NCBI GenBank assembly: GCA_035771165.1
Contig: JAWNZC010000413.1
Coordinates: 744,001 to 808,000, forward strand
DNA length: 64,000 nt
Source of the DNA: Paragorgia papillata
Taxonomy: Eukaryota > Cnidaria > Anthozoa > Scleralcyonacea > Coralliidae
Direction of reading: 5' to 3'
Each line of letters begins with the position of its first letter. Position 1 is the first letter of the stretch. The notes below the pieces were generated by a model. That model saw nothing but the letters and a program-made list of their open reading frames with translations, did not search any database and was not told the origin of the DNA. This document shows, piece after piece, positions 1 through 8,171 of this stretch. The translations under genes were made by a program, and so were the position numbers.

Positions 1-1101
1 TAGGGTTAGAACCTAACAGAATAAGTCATCCTAGAATCATTACTAACTAAACTCTCGTTTATAAAGCAAGTCAAGATATCGTAAGAAGAATCATTTTGAG
101 AAGCTGAACTTAAGATATGTACGAATCAATCCGAAAAGCCGTGAGCTCAGAAAAAACGTATTGGCACATAGCAATGAAAAGCTTATATATGAATATTATA
201 TTAGATATTTGGTTCGCTTTTGTGATGTTTATACGTATAGGAACCGTATGAAGTTAAAAAGAGTCGCCTTGAATGGTAGCGAATCGTTATTGTAAACTTA
301 GAAGAACATTATTCGATAACATCGTTGACCAGGCACTTTGAAAAATTACAGAGCTTGGTTAAATAATTCGTCGCTATGATTTAGTATGTTATAAGATTCT
401 CGCACGTGCAGAACACAGAAGGGAAAAGTCATTAAAGCTACTAATGGCTAAAACATAGCCAGATTTGCATATAAGTAGAATATTTAATTCATTTCAGGGG
501 ATGTCATGAGTTGTGTGTGGATAATAAGGGGTATTAATGTGTGGGCATGTTCAGGCCAAAAGATGATTAGCGGGGGCGTTACCATGGAGAATGTACAGCC
601 TCGCGTCGCCTCATAAGACAGAATTCAAAGTACTCAGTTTAAAATATTTATTTAGGCTTTGGTTTAAACTTACACATATCAAAACAAATTACCGTTACAT
701 ATAAATAGTTCACACCGAGCATCTAGTAAGGTCTGCTTCTTAGATTATATTTAGGTGTTTTTATTTTAAAAGTAGAATGATAATCTTTCTTGTCTTCTGA
801 TGATAATTGGGACACGTCTTCTTTTGTCATGGGTAAATATTTTGATCTAGTCATCAATAGATGTTCATACTCTTCTCTATCATCCGGAGTCATCTTTGCC
901 AAGTCTTTCTCTGTCGGGTCGCCCAAACTTTCCCAGTTATGAAAGAAATTATGTTTAAGCGTCGGTTGTTCAACGGTAGGAGGCGGTGTTAGGAAATAGG
1001 TTTTAGGTGTAGCAGGGAAACGCCACGGAAGATCGTCAGTTTCTTGCTTTATCTCCGGTGTCAAGTTTGGTGTATTTTTCCGAGGCTGAGTTTCAAGATT
1101 A
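1..1101. repeat. Left arm of 1.1-kb inverted repeat
   Basis: This stretch is the reverse complement of 4116-5216. I compared the arms block by block over 1-720 and through the shared reading frame beyond that, and found two mismatches (near positions 354 and 495). The match ends sharply at 1101/4116. The outer end starts with TAGGGTTAGAACC at the window edge, so it may extend further left. The arm holds about 720 bp of non-coding terminal sequence plus the 3' end of the packaging-ATPase gene. Long terminal inverted repeats are typical of Polinton/adintovirus-type elements replicated by a protein-primed polymerase. A local inverted duplication of one element end is the alternative. Confidence 0.95.
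723..1064 (-). pseudogene. Orphan C-terminal fragment of packaging ATPase
   Basis: The 113 codons are identical to the last 113 codons of the zinc-finger/ATPase fusion at 3133-4494, because the segment lies in the inverted repeat. The frame has no ATG at its start (it opens at TTG) and lacks the ATPase core, including the Walker motifs. It is a by-product of the repeat, not an independent gene. The copy ends at 1101, where the sequence switches to the downstream flank of the neighbouring winged-helix/zinc-ribbon gene. Confidence 0.9.
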
Positions 1102-1111
1102 TTGTTTTTTT

Positions 1112-1798
1112 TTATTTCGGTTCAAAATTATATTCATTAACTCCATCGGTAATATAAGCCTTGGGACATGCAGTACAGAAACCAATTGAATGTGAAAAAG
1201 ATAAGGGAGATCCTAAGTTACATAATTTACATTGATTGTTATCCTGATAGAAATCTTTCCATGAACATTTAGGACACTGAAGTAAATATACAACATGTAC
1301 AATACTTTGACAGTGTTCACATTCTCCAATAAGTTCTTCATTTCTCTCCGAGTCCTCTCCACTCCAATGCTCTGCGTCAGACTCTTCTTGTTTTTCGGAG
1401 TCAGTTTCTTCGTCTTCGTTTTCGCTTTCTTCATCTTCGCTTTCGGATTCCGGCTCTTGATGTTCGTGACGTGCCAGCATGGTCAAAACTTGAACATTTT
1501 CAATGAGACTTTTATCAATTTTCAAATTTGCTAGTCCTTTAATAAAAATATCTAAACCAAGGGGCTCGGGAATCTTGGCATCGTATTCTGTAAGACAATA
1601 TTCTATCAAATCAGTGATATTTGTTCTTGGTATAGTTCTTCCGTTATATACTATTTCCCCTCTTGAATTCCACGTGAGAAGACTATGAGATATCAGCAAA
1701 CTGTTTAGCAGAGAAGACACTTTCTCTTCATCGATTTCGTAGTGTAAATGTGATATTATTTGTTGGACGCGATAATTAGCGAGACTTGTTTCTTCCAT
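1112..1798 (-). CDS. Winged-helix-like / acidic / zinc-ribbon viral protein
   Basis: The product is about 228 residues from the ATG at 1798; the open frame reaches a GTG at 1807 but the ATG has better context. Residues about 25-105 match the C-terminal half of the 264-residue protein at 6086-6880 in pattern: LxTWNSRGEIVYNGRTIPRTNITDLI here against LIGWTDHGQMVFKGRPIPGTNVIDLV there. A Glu/Asp/Ser-rich linker follows (about 115-150). The C-terminal part has four Cys pairs (CEHC, CPKC, CKLC, CTAC), suggesting one or two zinc ribbons. It sits 44 bp downstream of the pX-like gene on the same strand. The shared domain suggests a virion or DNA-binding role in Polinton-like elements, but function is unknown. 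Its relative lacks the acidic and zinc parts. Confidence 0.7.
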   Translation of the reverse strand: MEETSLANYRVQQIISHLHYEIDEEKVSSLLNSLLISHSLLTWNSRGEIVYNGRTIPRTNITDLIEYCLTEYDAKIPEPLGLDIFIKGLANLKIDKSLIENVQVLTMLARHEHQEPESESEDEESENEDEETDSEKQEESDAEHWSGEDSERNEELIGECEHCQSIVHVVYLLQCPKCSWKDFYQDNNQCKLCNLGSPLSFSHSIGFCTACPKAYITDGVNEYNFEPK

Positions 1799-1842
1799 GA
1801 TGTTCACGCTTAAACTGACTATTGTAGAAACTTTTAGTTCTT

Positions 1843-2160
1843 TTATACCATTTCTGTGAGTCCTTCTAAAACAGGACCAAGCAACAGGCTTAGAAATCCT
1901 TTACCGTTTTGAACCAGTGTTTTCTTTTTTCGTCTAAAACTTCGTCGGGGATCAACCAAAATGTGTAGATCCTCCTGGTAAGGGCAAAGCCTTTCAATCA
2001 CCTGACGAGGTAGTTGGTAGTGCATTTGCCAAAAATTGTGCGCACACTCGCATATACATCGAACCTGCTCAGGGCTCGCAGACTCCAAAACAGCTCGCTG
2101 TTGTATGGGTTTTGGAAGACACAAAAACTGAAGAAATGCCCTCTGTTCGTTGGTAAACAT
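1843..2160 (-). CDS. pX-like small basic core protein
   Basis: A 105-residue protein starting at an ATG. It has an N-terminal helical region with Cys residues, a basic patch (RRSFRRKKK) and a C-terminal hydrophobic segment of the form GKGFLSLLLGPVL. The same layout recurs in the protein at 6880-7209 (KRKKVILQEGEGFLPFLLAPVL), which shows they are homologues. A basic stretch followed by Gly-rich hydrophobic sequence resembles the adenovirus pX-like DNA-condensing proteins reported in adintoviruses and Polintons; that assignment is from memory of the motif and is not proven. The gene is transcribed away from the G-rich minisatellite and the divergent ATPase gene, and precedes the winged-helix/zinc-ribbon gene. 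Confidence 0.65.
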   Translation of the reverse strand: MFTNEQRAFLQFLCLPKPIQQRAVLESASPEQVRCICECAHNFWQMHYQLPRQVIERLCPYQEDLHILVDPRRSFRRKKKTLVQNGKGFLSLLLGPVLEGLTEMV

Positions 2161-2249
2161 CTCTATCTGACAGTCAGTGTCTAAATGAGGAAATCTCTAC
2201 CAGAAAACGCATTTTAAGAGGAAGATAAGCAGTAGAAAGAAAAAAGAGG

Positions 2250-3072
2250 GGATCCCCGGGGGTGTTTGGGGTTACCCCGGGGTGTTTGGGGTACCCCTGG
2301 GGGTGTTTGGGGTATCCCCGGGGGTGTTTGGGGTTACCTAGGGGTGTGATGGAGTTACCCCAGGGGTGTTTGGGGGTACCACGGGGGTGTTTGGGGTATC
2401 CCGGGGGTGTTTGGGGTATCCCGGGGTGTTTGGGGGTATCCCGGGTGTTTGGGGTTACTCCCGGGGGTGTTTGGGGGTATCCCGGGGTGTTTGGGAGTAC
2501 CACGGTGGTGTTTGGGGGTATCCCTGGGGTGTTTGGGAGTACCACGGTGGTGTTTGGGGGTATCCCTGGGGTGTTTGGGGGTATCCCGGGGGTGTTTGGG
2601 GTTACCCCCGGGGGTGTTTGGTGTTACCCTTGGGTGTTTGGGGTACCCCGGGGTGTGATGGGGTTACCCCAGGGGTGTTTGGGAGTACCACGATGGTGTT
2701 TGGGGGTATCCCGGGGGTGTTTGGGAGTACCACGGTGGTGTTTGGGGTATCCAGGGGGTGTTTGGGGGTATCCCAGGGGTGTTTGGGGTTACCCCCGGGG
2801 GTGTTTGGGGTTACCCCCAGGGGTGTTTGGGCTTACCACAGGATGTTTGGGGTACCTCGGGGGGTGTTTGGGGTATCCCCAGGGGTGATTGGGGTATCCC
2901 AGGGATGTTTGGGGGTTTCCCCGTGGGTGATGGGATATCCCATGGGGCTGGGGGTATTTGGGGTACCCCAGGAGTGATTGGGGGTTCCCCAGGGGTGTTT
3001 GGGGTACCCCATGGGTGTTTGGGGGTTACCCCAGGGGTGAATGGGATTACCCCAGCGGTGTTTGGGTGTTTA
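2250..3072 (+). repeat. G-rich minisatellite (about 19-21-bp unit)
   Basis: About 40 imperfect units of the type GGGGTGTTTGGGGTATCCC fill this stretch, with recurrent variants ending GGGTTACCCC, GGGTACCCC and GAGTACCACGG. G-runs of three to five lie on the plus strand, so G-quadruplex formation is plausible. Many units carry the palindrome GGGGTACCCC. All three plus frames stay open for long distances simply because the unit lacks stops. The array lies between the divergent pX-like and ATPase genes, where a shared promoter would be expected. Confidence 0.95.
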
Positions 3073-3132
3073 GATCCTCTGCAGAAATTTAGTTAAATAA
3101 TTTAATATTGCGCTTCCAAATAATAAACTCAT

Positions 3133-4494
3133 TTGGTGTTTAGTACTCATCGTGTAAACATCTCACACGTTTGCAACAAATGTGGAAAAAGTCTATCGAG
3201 AAAAGAGCACCTTCTTCGTCATATTAAGAATGTCCATCCCGAGAGCGACGCCTCACAACCTATTCCTCTAGCCAACGTATCTACAGTCATGCAGCACCCG
3301 TTCACGTGTATTGTAGCAGGGTGCACCCAAAGTGGTAAAACAGTATGGGTAAAAACGCTTCTTGAAAACGCCAAAACAACGATTAATCCTCCTCCCGAAC
3401 GTATCATTTGGTGCTATGGACAATGGCAGCCCATGTATCTTGAGATGATCAAAACAATACCAGGCATCGAATTCTACGACGGTATACCTTCCGACATTGA
3501 CTCTGATAATTTTCTTGAAGTCTCTCAACGTAACCTGATCGTCCTCGATGATCTTATGGCTCAATCAGGGGGAGATAAACGTATTGCTAGCCTATTTACT
3601 AAAGGTAGTCATCACCGGAATTTGTCTATCATCTATATTGTTCAAAATATTTTCCATCAAGGCAAAGAAACCAGAAACATTAGCCTCAACGCACACTATA
3701 TCTTACTCTTCAAGTCTCCGAGGGATAAACAGCAAATTTCTGTCTTGGCTCGACAGGTGAACCCAGGTCATGTTCAGGAATTTATGAAAAGCTACGAGAA
3801 AGCAACAAGCCGCCCTCATGGTTATCTTATGCTAGATCTAAAGCCTACAACGGATGACGATCATCGCCTCAAGACCAATGTTCTACCTGGAGAAAATAGC
3901 TCCAGCCTGCAGCAACAGCTGGGTAGTTTCATACAAAAGCAATCCTATCAATTACCTCCGATCGTTAATGCCATGTACAATACAGAACAAAAAATGCAAG
4001 ATATTGTACAAGCTCCACAGTTAACAACAGAAGAAAAGAGCATACTCTACTCCAATCAGCTAGGACGTTTTCTAACGTTTCAAAACCAACTGCAGAATCA
4101 GTCTCAACCTCTGACTAATCTTGAAACTCAGCCTCGGAAAAATACACCAAACTTGACACCGGAGATAAAGCAAGAAACTGACGATCTTCCGTGGCGTTTC
4201 CCTGCTACACCTAAAACCTATTTCCTAACACCGCCTCCTACCGTTGAACAACCGACGCTTAAACATAATTTCTTTCATAACTGGGAAAGTTTGGGCGACC
4301 CGACAGAGAAAGACTTGGCAAAGATGACTCCGGATGATAGAGAAGAGTATGAACATCTATTGATGACTAGATCAAAATATTTACCCATGACAAAAGAAGA
4401 CGTGTCCCAATTATCATCAGAAGACAAGAAAGATTATCATTCTACTTTTAAAATAAAAACACCTAAATATAATCTAAGAAGCAGACCTTACTAG
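3133..4494 (+). CDS. C2H2 zinc finger - packaging ATPase - coil fusion
   Basis: The protein is about 453 residues in an uninterrupted frame. Residues 14-35 form a C2H2 finger (CNKC...H-x4-H: C14, C17, H30, H35). Residues about 55-250 are an FtsK/HerA-type (A32-like) packaging ATPase with Walker A AGCTQSGKT (62-70), Walker B LIVLDD (135-140) and a VQN sensor (160-162). Residues about 275-320 resemble the N-terminal coil of the 264-residue protein at 6086-6880. The last 113 residues lie in the inverted repeat. It would drive ATP-dependent packaging of viral DNA. No ATG precedes the finger (the frame opens at TTG after a stop at 3124); the first in-frame ATG is near 3289, just before the ATPase. 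Either an upstream exon joins at the TTTAG near 3143, or the finger has been cut off by the minisatellite. Confidence 0.85.
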   Translation: MVFSTHRVNISHVCNKCGKSLSRKEHLLRHIKNVHPESDASQPIPLANVSTVMQHPFTCIVAGCTQSGKTVWVKTLLENAKTTINPPPERIIWCYGQWQPMYLEMIKTIPGIEFYDGIPSDIDSDNFLEVSQRNLIVLDDLMAQSGGDKRIASLFTKGSHHRNLSIIYIVQNIFHQGKETRNISLNAHYILLFKSPRDKQQISVLARQVNPGHVQEFMKSYEKATSRPHGYLMLDLKPTTDDDHRLKTNVLPGENSSSLQQQLGSFIQKQSYQLPPIVNAMYNTEQKMQDIVQAPQLTTEEKSILYSNQLGRFLTFQNQLQNQSQPLTNLETQPRKNTPNLTPEIKQETDDLPWRFPATPKTYFLTPPPTVEQPTLKHNFFHNWESLGDPTEKDLAKMTPDDREEYEHLLMTRSKYLPMTKEDVSQLSSEDKKDYHSTFKIKTPKYNLRSRPY

Positions 4495-5216
4495 ATGCTC
4501 GGTGTGAACTATTTATATGTAACGGTAATTTGTTTTGATATGTGTAAGTTTAAACCAAAGCCTAAATAAATATTTTAAACTGAGTACTTTGAATTCTGTC
4601 TTATGAGGCGACGCGAGGCTGTACATTCTCCATGGTAACGCCCCCGCTAATCATCTTTTGGCCTGAACATGCCCACACATTAATACCCCTTATTATCCAC
4701 ACACAACTCATGACATCCCCTAAAATGAATTAAATATTCTACTTATATGCAAATCTGGCTATGTTTTAGCCATTAGTAGCTTTAATGACTTTTCCCTTCT
4801 GTGTTCTGCACGTGCGAGAATCTTATAACATACTAAATCATAGCGACGAATTATTTAACCAAGTTCTGTAATTTTTCAAAGTGCCTGGTCAACGATGTTA
4901 TCGAATAATGTTCTTCTAAGTTTACAATAACGATTCGCTACCATTCAAGGCGACTCTTTTTAACTTCATACGGTTCCTATACGTATAAACATCACAAAAG
5001 CGAACCAAATATCTAATATAATATTCATATATAAGCTTTTCATTGCTATGTGCCAATACGTTTTTTCTGAGCTCACGGCTTTTCGGATTGATTCGTACAT
5101 ATCTTAAGTTCAGCTTCTCAAAATGATTCTTCTTACGATATCTTGACTTGCTTTATAAACGAGAGTTTAGTTAGTAATGATTCTAGGATGACTTATTCTG
5201 TTAGGTTCTAACCCTA
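4116..5216. repeat. Right arm of 1.1-kb inverted repeat
   Basis: This is the reverse complement of 1-1101. It contains the last 378 bp of the ATPase fusion gene and 722 bp of non-coding terminal sequence, and ends in CTAACCCTA. Part of the arm (about 4590-4675) is recognisably similar to 12990-13055 near the polymerase end of the second element. That supports reading it as an element terminus. A target-site duplication cannot be checked, because the other outer end lies at position 1. Confidence 0.95.
4565..4570 (+). promoter_or_regulatory. Polyadenylation signal of the ATPase fusion gene
   Basis: An AATAAA hexamer lies 71 bases after the stop codon of the ATPase fusion, within CCTAAATAAATATT. 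The mirror copy is at 647-652 on the minus strand in the left arm. Confidence 0.5.
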
Positions 5217-5670
5217 ATATAATATTCATAGCTTATTCAGATAATATTCGAGTTAAGTTATCTCAGCCGATTCAGACATTTAGGCTGTTCAAAACTCTCT
5301 CTATTCCTCCAGACAAGGTTTCAGATAAAAAATATAAAGTGTCTCTATCAATTTCTCTCTCGTTCCTTGTAAAGAACGTCTATTTCGTTAAAGCTTACTG
5401 TACGCATGCTCTTTGTACCTACGTGTCCCACAAGTGTTGACTGACAGTGGGGTAAAGTGTATAAATGAAAAGGTAATTACTAATACTTATAAGGAACATA
5501 AGTCGAGTGCCTTTTGATAATGACGTAACTTCGGAAATCAGTCGGAGAGCTATCGGTTATGACATATTACACGGGGGGTTGAGTAACAGCTAGGGTTTGG
5601 GAGGAAAGTTAGGGTTAGACGGTCCCAAAGGAGCCTGAGATTGAATAAATAAAAATTGAATATTTAATGA
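5217..5670. other. Non-coding element-terminus sequence, repeated at 15095-15547
   Basis: No gene is visible. From about 5440 to 5677 the sequence matches 15095-15547 in the same orientation. Shared blocks include GGTAAAGTG, CTTATAAGG followed by ATAAGTCGAGTGCCTTTTGA, GACATATTACACGGGGGGTTG, several TAGGGTTAG-type motifs, GGTCCCAAAGGAGC and a common end at GAATATTTAATGAGGCGGCAT. The part 5275-5400 is weakly similar to 13165-13290. Both stretches probably derive from ends of related viral elements. Confidence 0.7.
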
Positions 5671-6160
5671 GGCGGCATCCCTTTGTGGTCTGGAGTGGGG
5701 GGTATCACTATTAACACCATTGCTGATCTGGTGGGGGCTTTAAACCGTAGCATGAACAAAGAGGCGCGAGCCAAGATAAATTTTACGTATAATCGGAGTA
5801 CACGGAAAGTCACCGTCGATGTAAAAAATGGGGCAAACGTTTGGTTTAGTGGTGACATTGCTACAACATTGGGGTTTCAACAAGACACCTTTATTAAGAA
5901 GAAAACCCTAAGTCCGTACGTAGCAGATGTTAACGGTGGATTTTCAGCCATGTATGTATACGCTGATATCGTGGATGCACAGTTTGTCGGTGATGTCAAA
6001 GTGCCCCTACTCAGAATTGTCAATACTCAAGGAAGTTATGGTGAAAACGTGAACGTCAGTCTCCGTAACCTACAATATATTCCTGTCAAGGTACAGTCCT
6101 TCGAAACAATTGAAGTGAATATAAAAGACGACAAAAACGAAAACGTATCATTTGGCTTCG
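5671..6160 (+). pseudogene. Jelly-roll capsid protein fragment (Polinton minor-capsid type)
   Basis: An open frame of about 160 codons resembles the C-terminal part of the putative Polinton/adintovirus minor (penton-type) capsid proteins, a family often annotated in invertebrates as F54H12.2-like. Supporting motifs are LRNLQYIPV and SFETIEVNIKDD followed by VSFGFD near the end. It lacks a start: the frame opens after a TGA at 5668, with no ATG before residue about 24. It also lacks its terminal strand. At about 6160 the frame runs into the antisense of the next gene, so the last ~30 codons up to 6249 are not capsid. The 5' break coincides with the end of the repeated terminus module. Family assignment is from motif recall. 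Confidence 0.6.
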
Positions 6161-6880
6161 ATGTATGTTTTTGTCTCTTCGTTTTGTTCTTTTCGATGTT
6201 GCTGGGGCTACCGGTGACGTCAGGGGGGTGGTGTCTGAAATATCTTTAGTCTTGTATTCTCTTAACATACTCAAACGATTTTCATTTCTGATAATGCCTT
6301 CGGGAACATTCATGTTTCCTAATGCTTTTGCGAAAAGCTGCCATCCAGCAGGGTTGAAATTCTTTCGTTGACGTAGAGAATCGTTGACCAAGTCGATAAC
6401 ATTTGTACCTGGAATAGGTCGTCCTTTAAACACCATCTGTCCATGGTCAGTCCATCCTATGAGGTCTTTATTTGCTTTAAGTTTCTTAACCAACTGTCGA
6501 GCTCTTGATTTCATTGTTACAGGTACACTTTCTAAAATGTCAGTTTCTATCTCTCCAGGTAACTCGGAGGGTGCTGTTTCAGCAGTCTCTTCTGTATTCA
6601 CTGATTCTTCAGGTTTGTCCTCGTCAGCTATGGGTGTTGTAGGCGGTATGACGCTTACACGTACTGGGCTACTCATTCTTTTATCGTAATAACCCAGATA
6701 ACGTTGCAGCGACTGATCGTACATTTTCTCTTTCTCGTCTTGTGCTATATCTTGACGTTTAAGAAGATTTTGCATTTCTGAATCTAGTTCATTCACCTGT
6801 GCTGTTAAAGGAGTGACCAAGGGTTTCTTTCGATCTATCATATGTTCTGGAACTAGCACCAATCTCCTGACGTGTTCCAT
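6086..6880 (-). CDS. Coiled-coil / winged-helix-like viral protein
   Basis: The 264-residue frame starts at an ATG (6880). Residues 1-70 include a predicted helical coil (EMQNLLKRQDIAQDEKEKMY). A Pro/Glu/Thr-rich linker follows (about 75-120). Residues about 125-205 are a compact domain with GWTDHGQMVFKGRPIPGTNVID and NFNPAGWQLFAKALG, shared with the protein at 1112-1798. The last ~30 residues are antisense to the capsid fragment, so the natural C-terminus has probably been replaced at about 6160. The ATG overlaps the stop of the pX-like gene as TAATG. This protein is a frequent neighbour of pX-like and ATPase genes in Polinton-like elements. Its role is unknown; a virion-associated role is inferred from context. 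Confidence 0.7.
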   Translation of the reverse strand: MEHVRRLVLVPEHMIDRKKPLVTPLTAQVNELDSEMQNLLKRQDIAQDEKEKMYDQSLQRYLGYYDKRMSSPVRVSVIPPTTPIADEDKPEESVNTEETAETAPSELPGEIETDILESVPVTMKSRARQLVKKLKANKDLIGWTDHGQMVFKGRPIPGTNVIDLVNDSLRQRKNFNPAGWQLFAKALGNMNVPEGIIRNENRLSMLREYKTKDISDTTPLTSPVAPATSKRTKRRDKNIHRSQMIRFRFCRLLYSLQLFRRTVP

Positions 6881-7209
6881 TATTTGGTTAAAAAACTTGC
6901 CAGTTGTTCAAGTACAGGAGCTAAGAGAAACGGTAGAAAACCTTCACCTTCTTGTAGAATAACTTTCTTTCTTTTTGTTACTGGATTACGTTTATCAGCA
7001 ACAAACTTGATATGATCGTTATAAGGGACTAGTTTCCTTGCTGTCTTCGGAGTAATCTTAATTGTTTCACACCACACGTTCAAAAGACACTGCCTAATGG
7101 CTTCTATTAAATCGTCGTCGGCTGCTTCTATAATTGCGTTTCGTAGTTCTGGTTTACACTTTGCAAGTACTTTTAAAACGTCGCAGTTCTTTCTTATACA
7201 AGCAGACAT
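6880..7209 (-). CDS. pX-like small basic core protein
   Basis: A protein of 109 residues from the ATG at 7209; the open frame extends to a TTG at 7215. It is homologous to the protein at 1843-2160: an N-terminal helical half with Cys residues, a basic patch (NPVTKRKK) and a C-terminal GEGFLPFLLAPVL segment. Probable role is condensing the viral genome inside the capsid, by analogy with adenovirus pX; not proven. It is the second of three minus-strand genes, 35 bp after the ATPase. Its stop codon overlaps the next start (TAATG). Confidence 0.65.
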   Translation of the reverse strand: MSACIRKNCDVLKVLAKCKPELRNAIIEAADDDLIEAIRQCLLNVWCETIKITPKTARKLVPYNDHIKFVADKRNPVTKRKKVILQEGEGFLPFLLAPVLEQLASFLTK

Positions 7210-7244
7210 GGTCAAATGATCGCATTGTCACTAAACAGCCCCTT

Positions 7245-7883
7245 TTATACTCTGGGCTTGTACACGTAGTGGATGTCAGTCGGAAAGATACCGGATCTTA
7301 CTCGGATTTCATCGGGACATGTCAGTGTGAGATCGACAAATAAGTAGGAATACGGCTCTTTAGTCGCCATCTGATAGGCTTGCTGGAAAAATTTAGTGTT
7401 GCTAGGATACAACTGTTTGGCCAGATGAGTCACTTGACTCGCATCAGGAACATTTTTGGTTAACACGAGATAACTAGCGTTGAGGGAAATGGTACGGTGA
7501 TCTTTGCTTTGATGAAATAAGTTTTGCACGATATAAATTACACTGAGATTCCCATGGTGGGATTTCTTAGTAAATAATTTCGCGATAATACTATCTTTCT
7601 CTCCCATCATGTCATCAATGATAAACAAATTTCTTATTTGGGGGTTAATGTTATCCAACATCGATTCCGGCAAACCTTGGACAAACTGAATCCCTGGAAT
7701 TAAGGTTTCTATTTCGCCGAACGTATCTTGATACTCTGTATAAAAATACACGATTTTTTCCGGAGGTGGGTCGATCATGATCTTAGCATAAGCCAATAAT
7801 TGTTTCACAAACGTTGTCTTGCCTGTCTTAGTACCTCCAGAGACCAAGTGCCCAAAAGGGTGTGTTAACTGTATGGAGTACAT
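7245..7883 (-). CDS. Genome-packaging ATPase (FtsK/HerA, A32-like)
   Basis: A 212-residue ATPase with Walker A SGGTKTGKT (about 15-23), Walker B LFIIDD (86-91), the family motif FTKKSHHGNLSVIYIVQN (104-121) and a C-terminal region matching the ATPase core at 3133-4494. The starting ATG lies just before the conserved HPF that opens the domain. The length is normal for a free-standing Polinton packaging ATPase, unlike the fused version in region 1. It would use ATP to move viral DNA into the capsid. It sits between the zinc-finger gene (32 bp upstream) and the pX-like gene, all on the minus strand. No internal stop or frameshift is seen, so this copy looks intact. Confidence 0.9.
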   Translation of the reverse strand: MYSIQLTHPFGHLVSGGTKTGKTTFVKQLLAYAKIMIDPPPEKIVYFYTEYQDTFGEIETLIPGIQFVQGLPESMLDNINPQIRNLFIIDDMMGEKDSIIAKLFTKKSHHGNLSVIYIVQNLFHQSKDHRTISLNASYLVLTKNVPDASQVTHLAKQLYPSNTKFFQQAYQMATKEPYSYLFVDLTLTCPDEIRVRSGIFPTDIHYVYKPRV

Positions 7884-7915
7884 AGTTAAACTGAACAGAC
7901 CGATCTTGTGAAATC

Positions 7916-8134
7916 TTATTTATACCATTTTGGCTGCTTTGTAACTTTAGTATTTCGAATAAGTCTGTGTAATTCATTCAAAATAGTTTCTAAGTCTAAA
8001 GGAGTAACTTTAGCACGAATGAGATGAGATTGTCTATCTTCTGAGGACAGGTGGTGCGTAGCAGCCAAATGATTTGATAATTTGAGCAGGCTTTTCTTTC
8101 CGCAAATCGGACAATCCTTACGCTTTCGAGGCAT
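7916..8134 (-). CDS. Small C2H2-like zinc-finger protein
   Basis: A 72-residue protein beginning MPRKRKDCPICGKK. C8 and C11 with the later pair H22 and H27 (NHLAATHH) fit a C2H2-like finger; a Lys/Arg-rich start and helical C-terminal half complete it. It immediately precedes the packaging ATPase on the same strand. In region 1 a zinc finger is fused to the N-terminus of the ATPase instead, so the two proteins probably act together, for example in DNA recognition during packaging (inference). Confidence 0.7.
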   Translation of the reverse strand: MPRKRKDCPICGKKSLLKLSNHLAATHHLSSEDRQSHLIRAKVTPLDLETILNELHRLIRNTKVTKQPKWYK

Positions 8135-8171
8135 AGCTCTAACTGAACATTTTCAGAAATTGTATTGTTTT

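Noticed and set aside
1..12. Telomere at the window start (TAGGGTTAG)
   Set aside because: Only one or two telomere-like words are present, and the same tip occurs at 5205-5216 inside the window.
2174..3096. Overlapping open frames rich in Gly, Val, Trp, Leu (plus) or Pro, Thr (minus)
   Set aside because: They are translations of the G-rich minisatellite in several frames at once, without any non-repeat domain.
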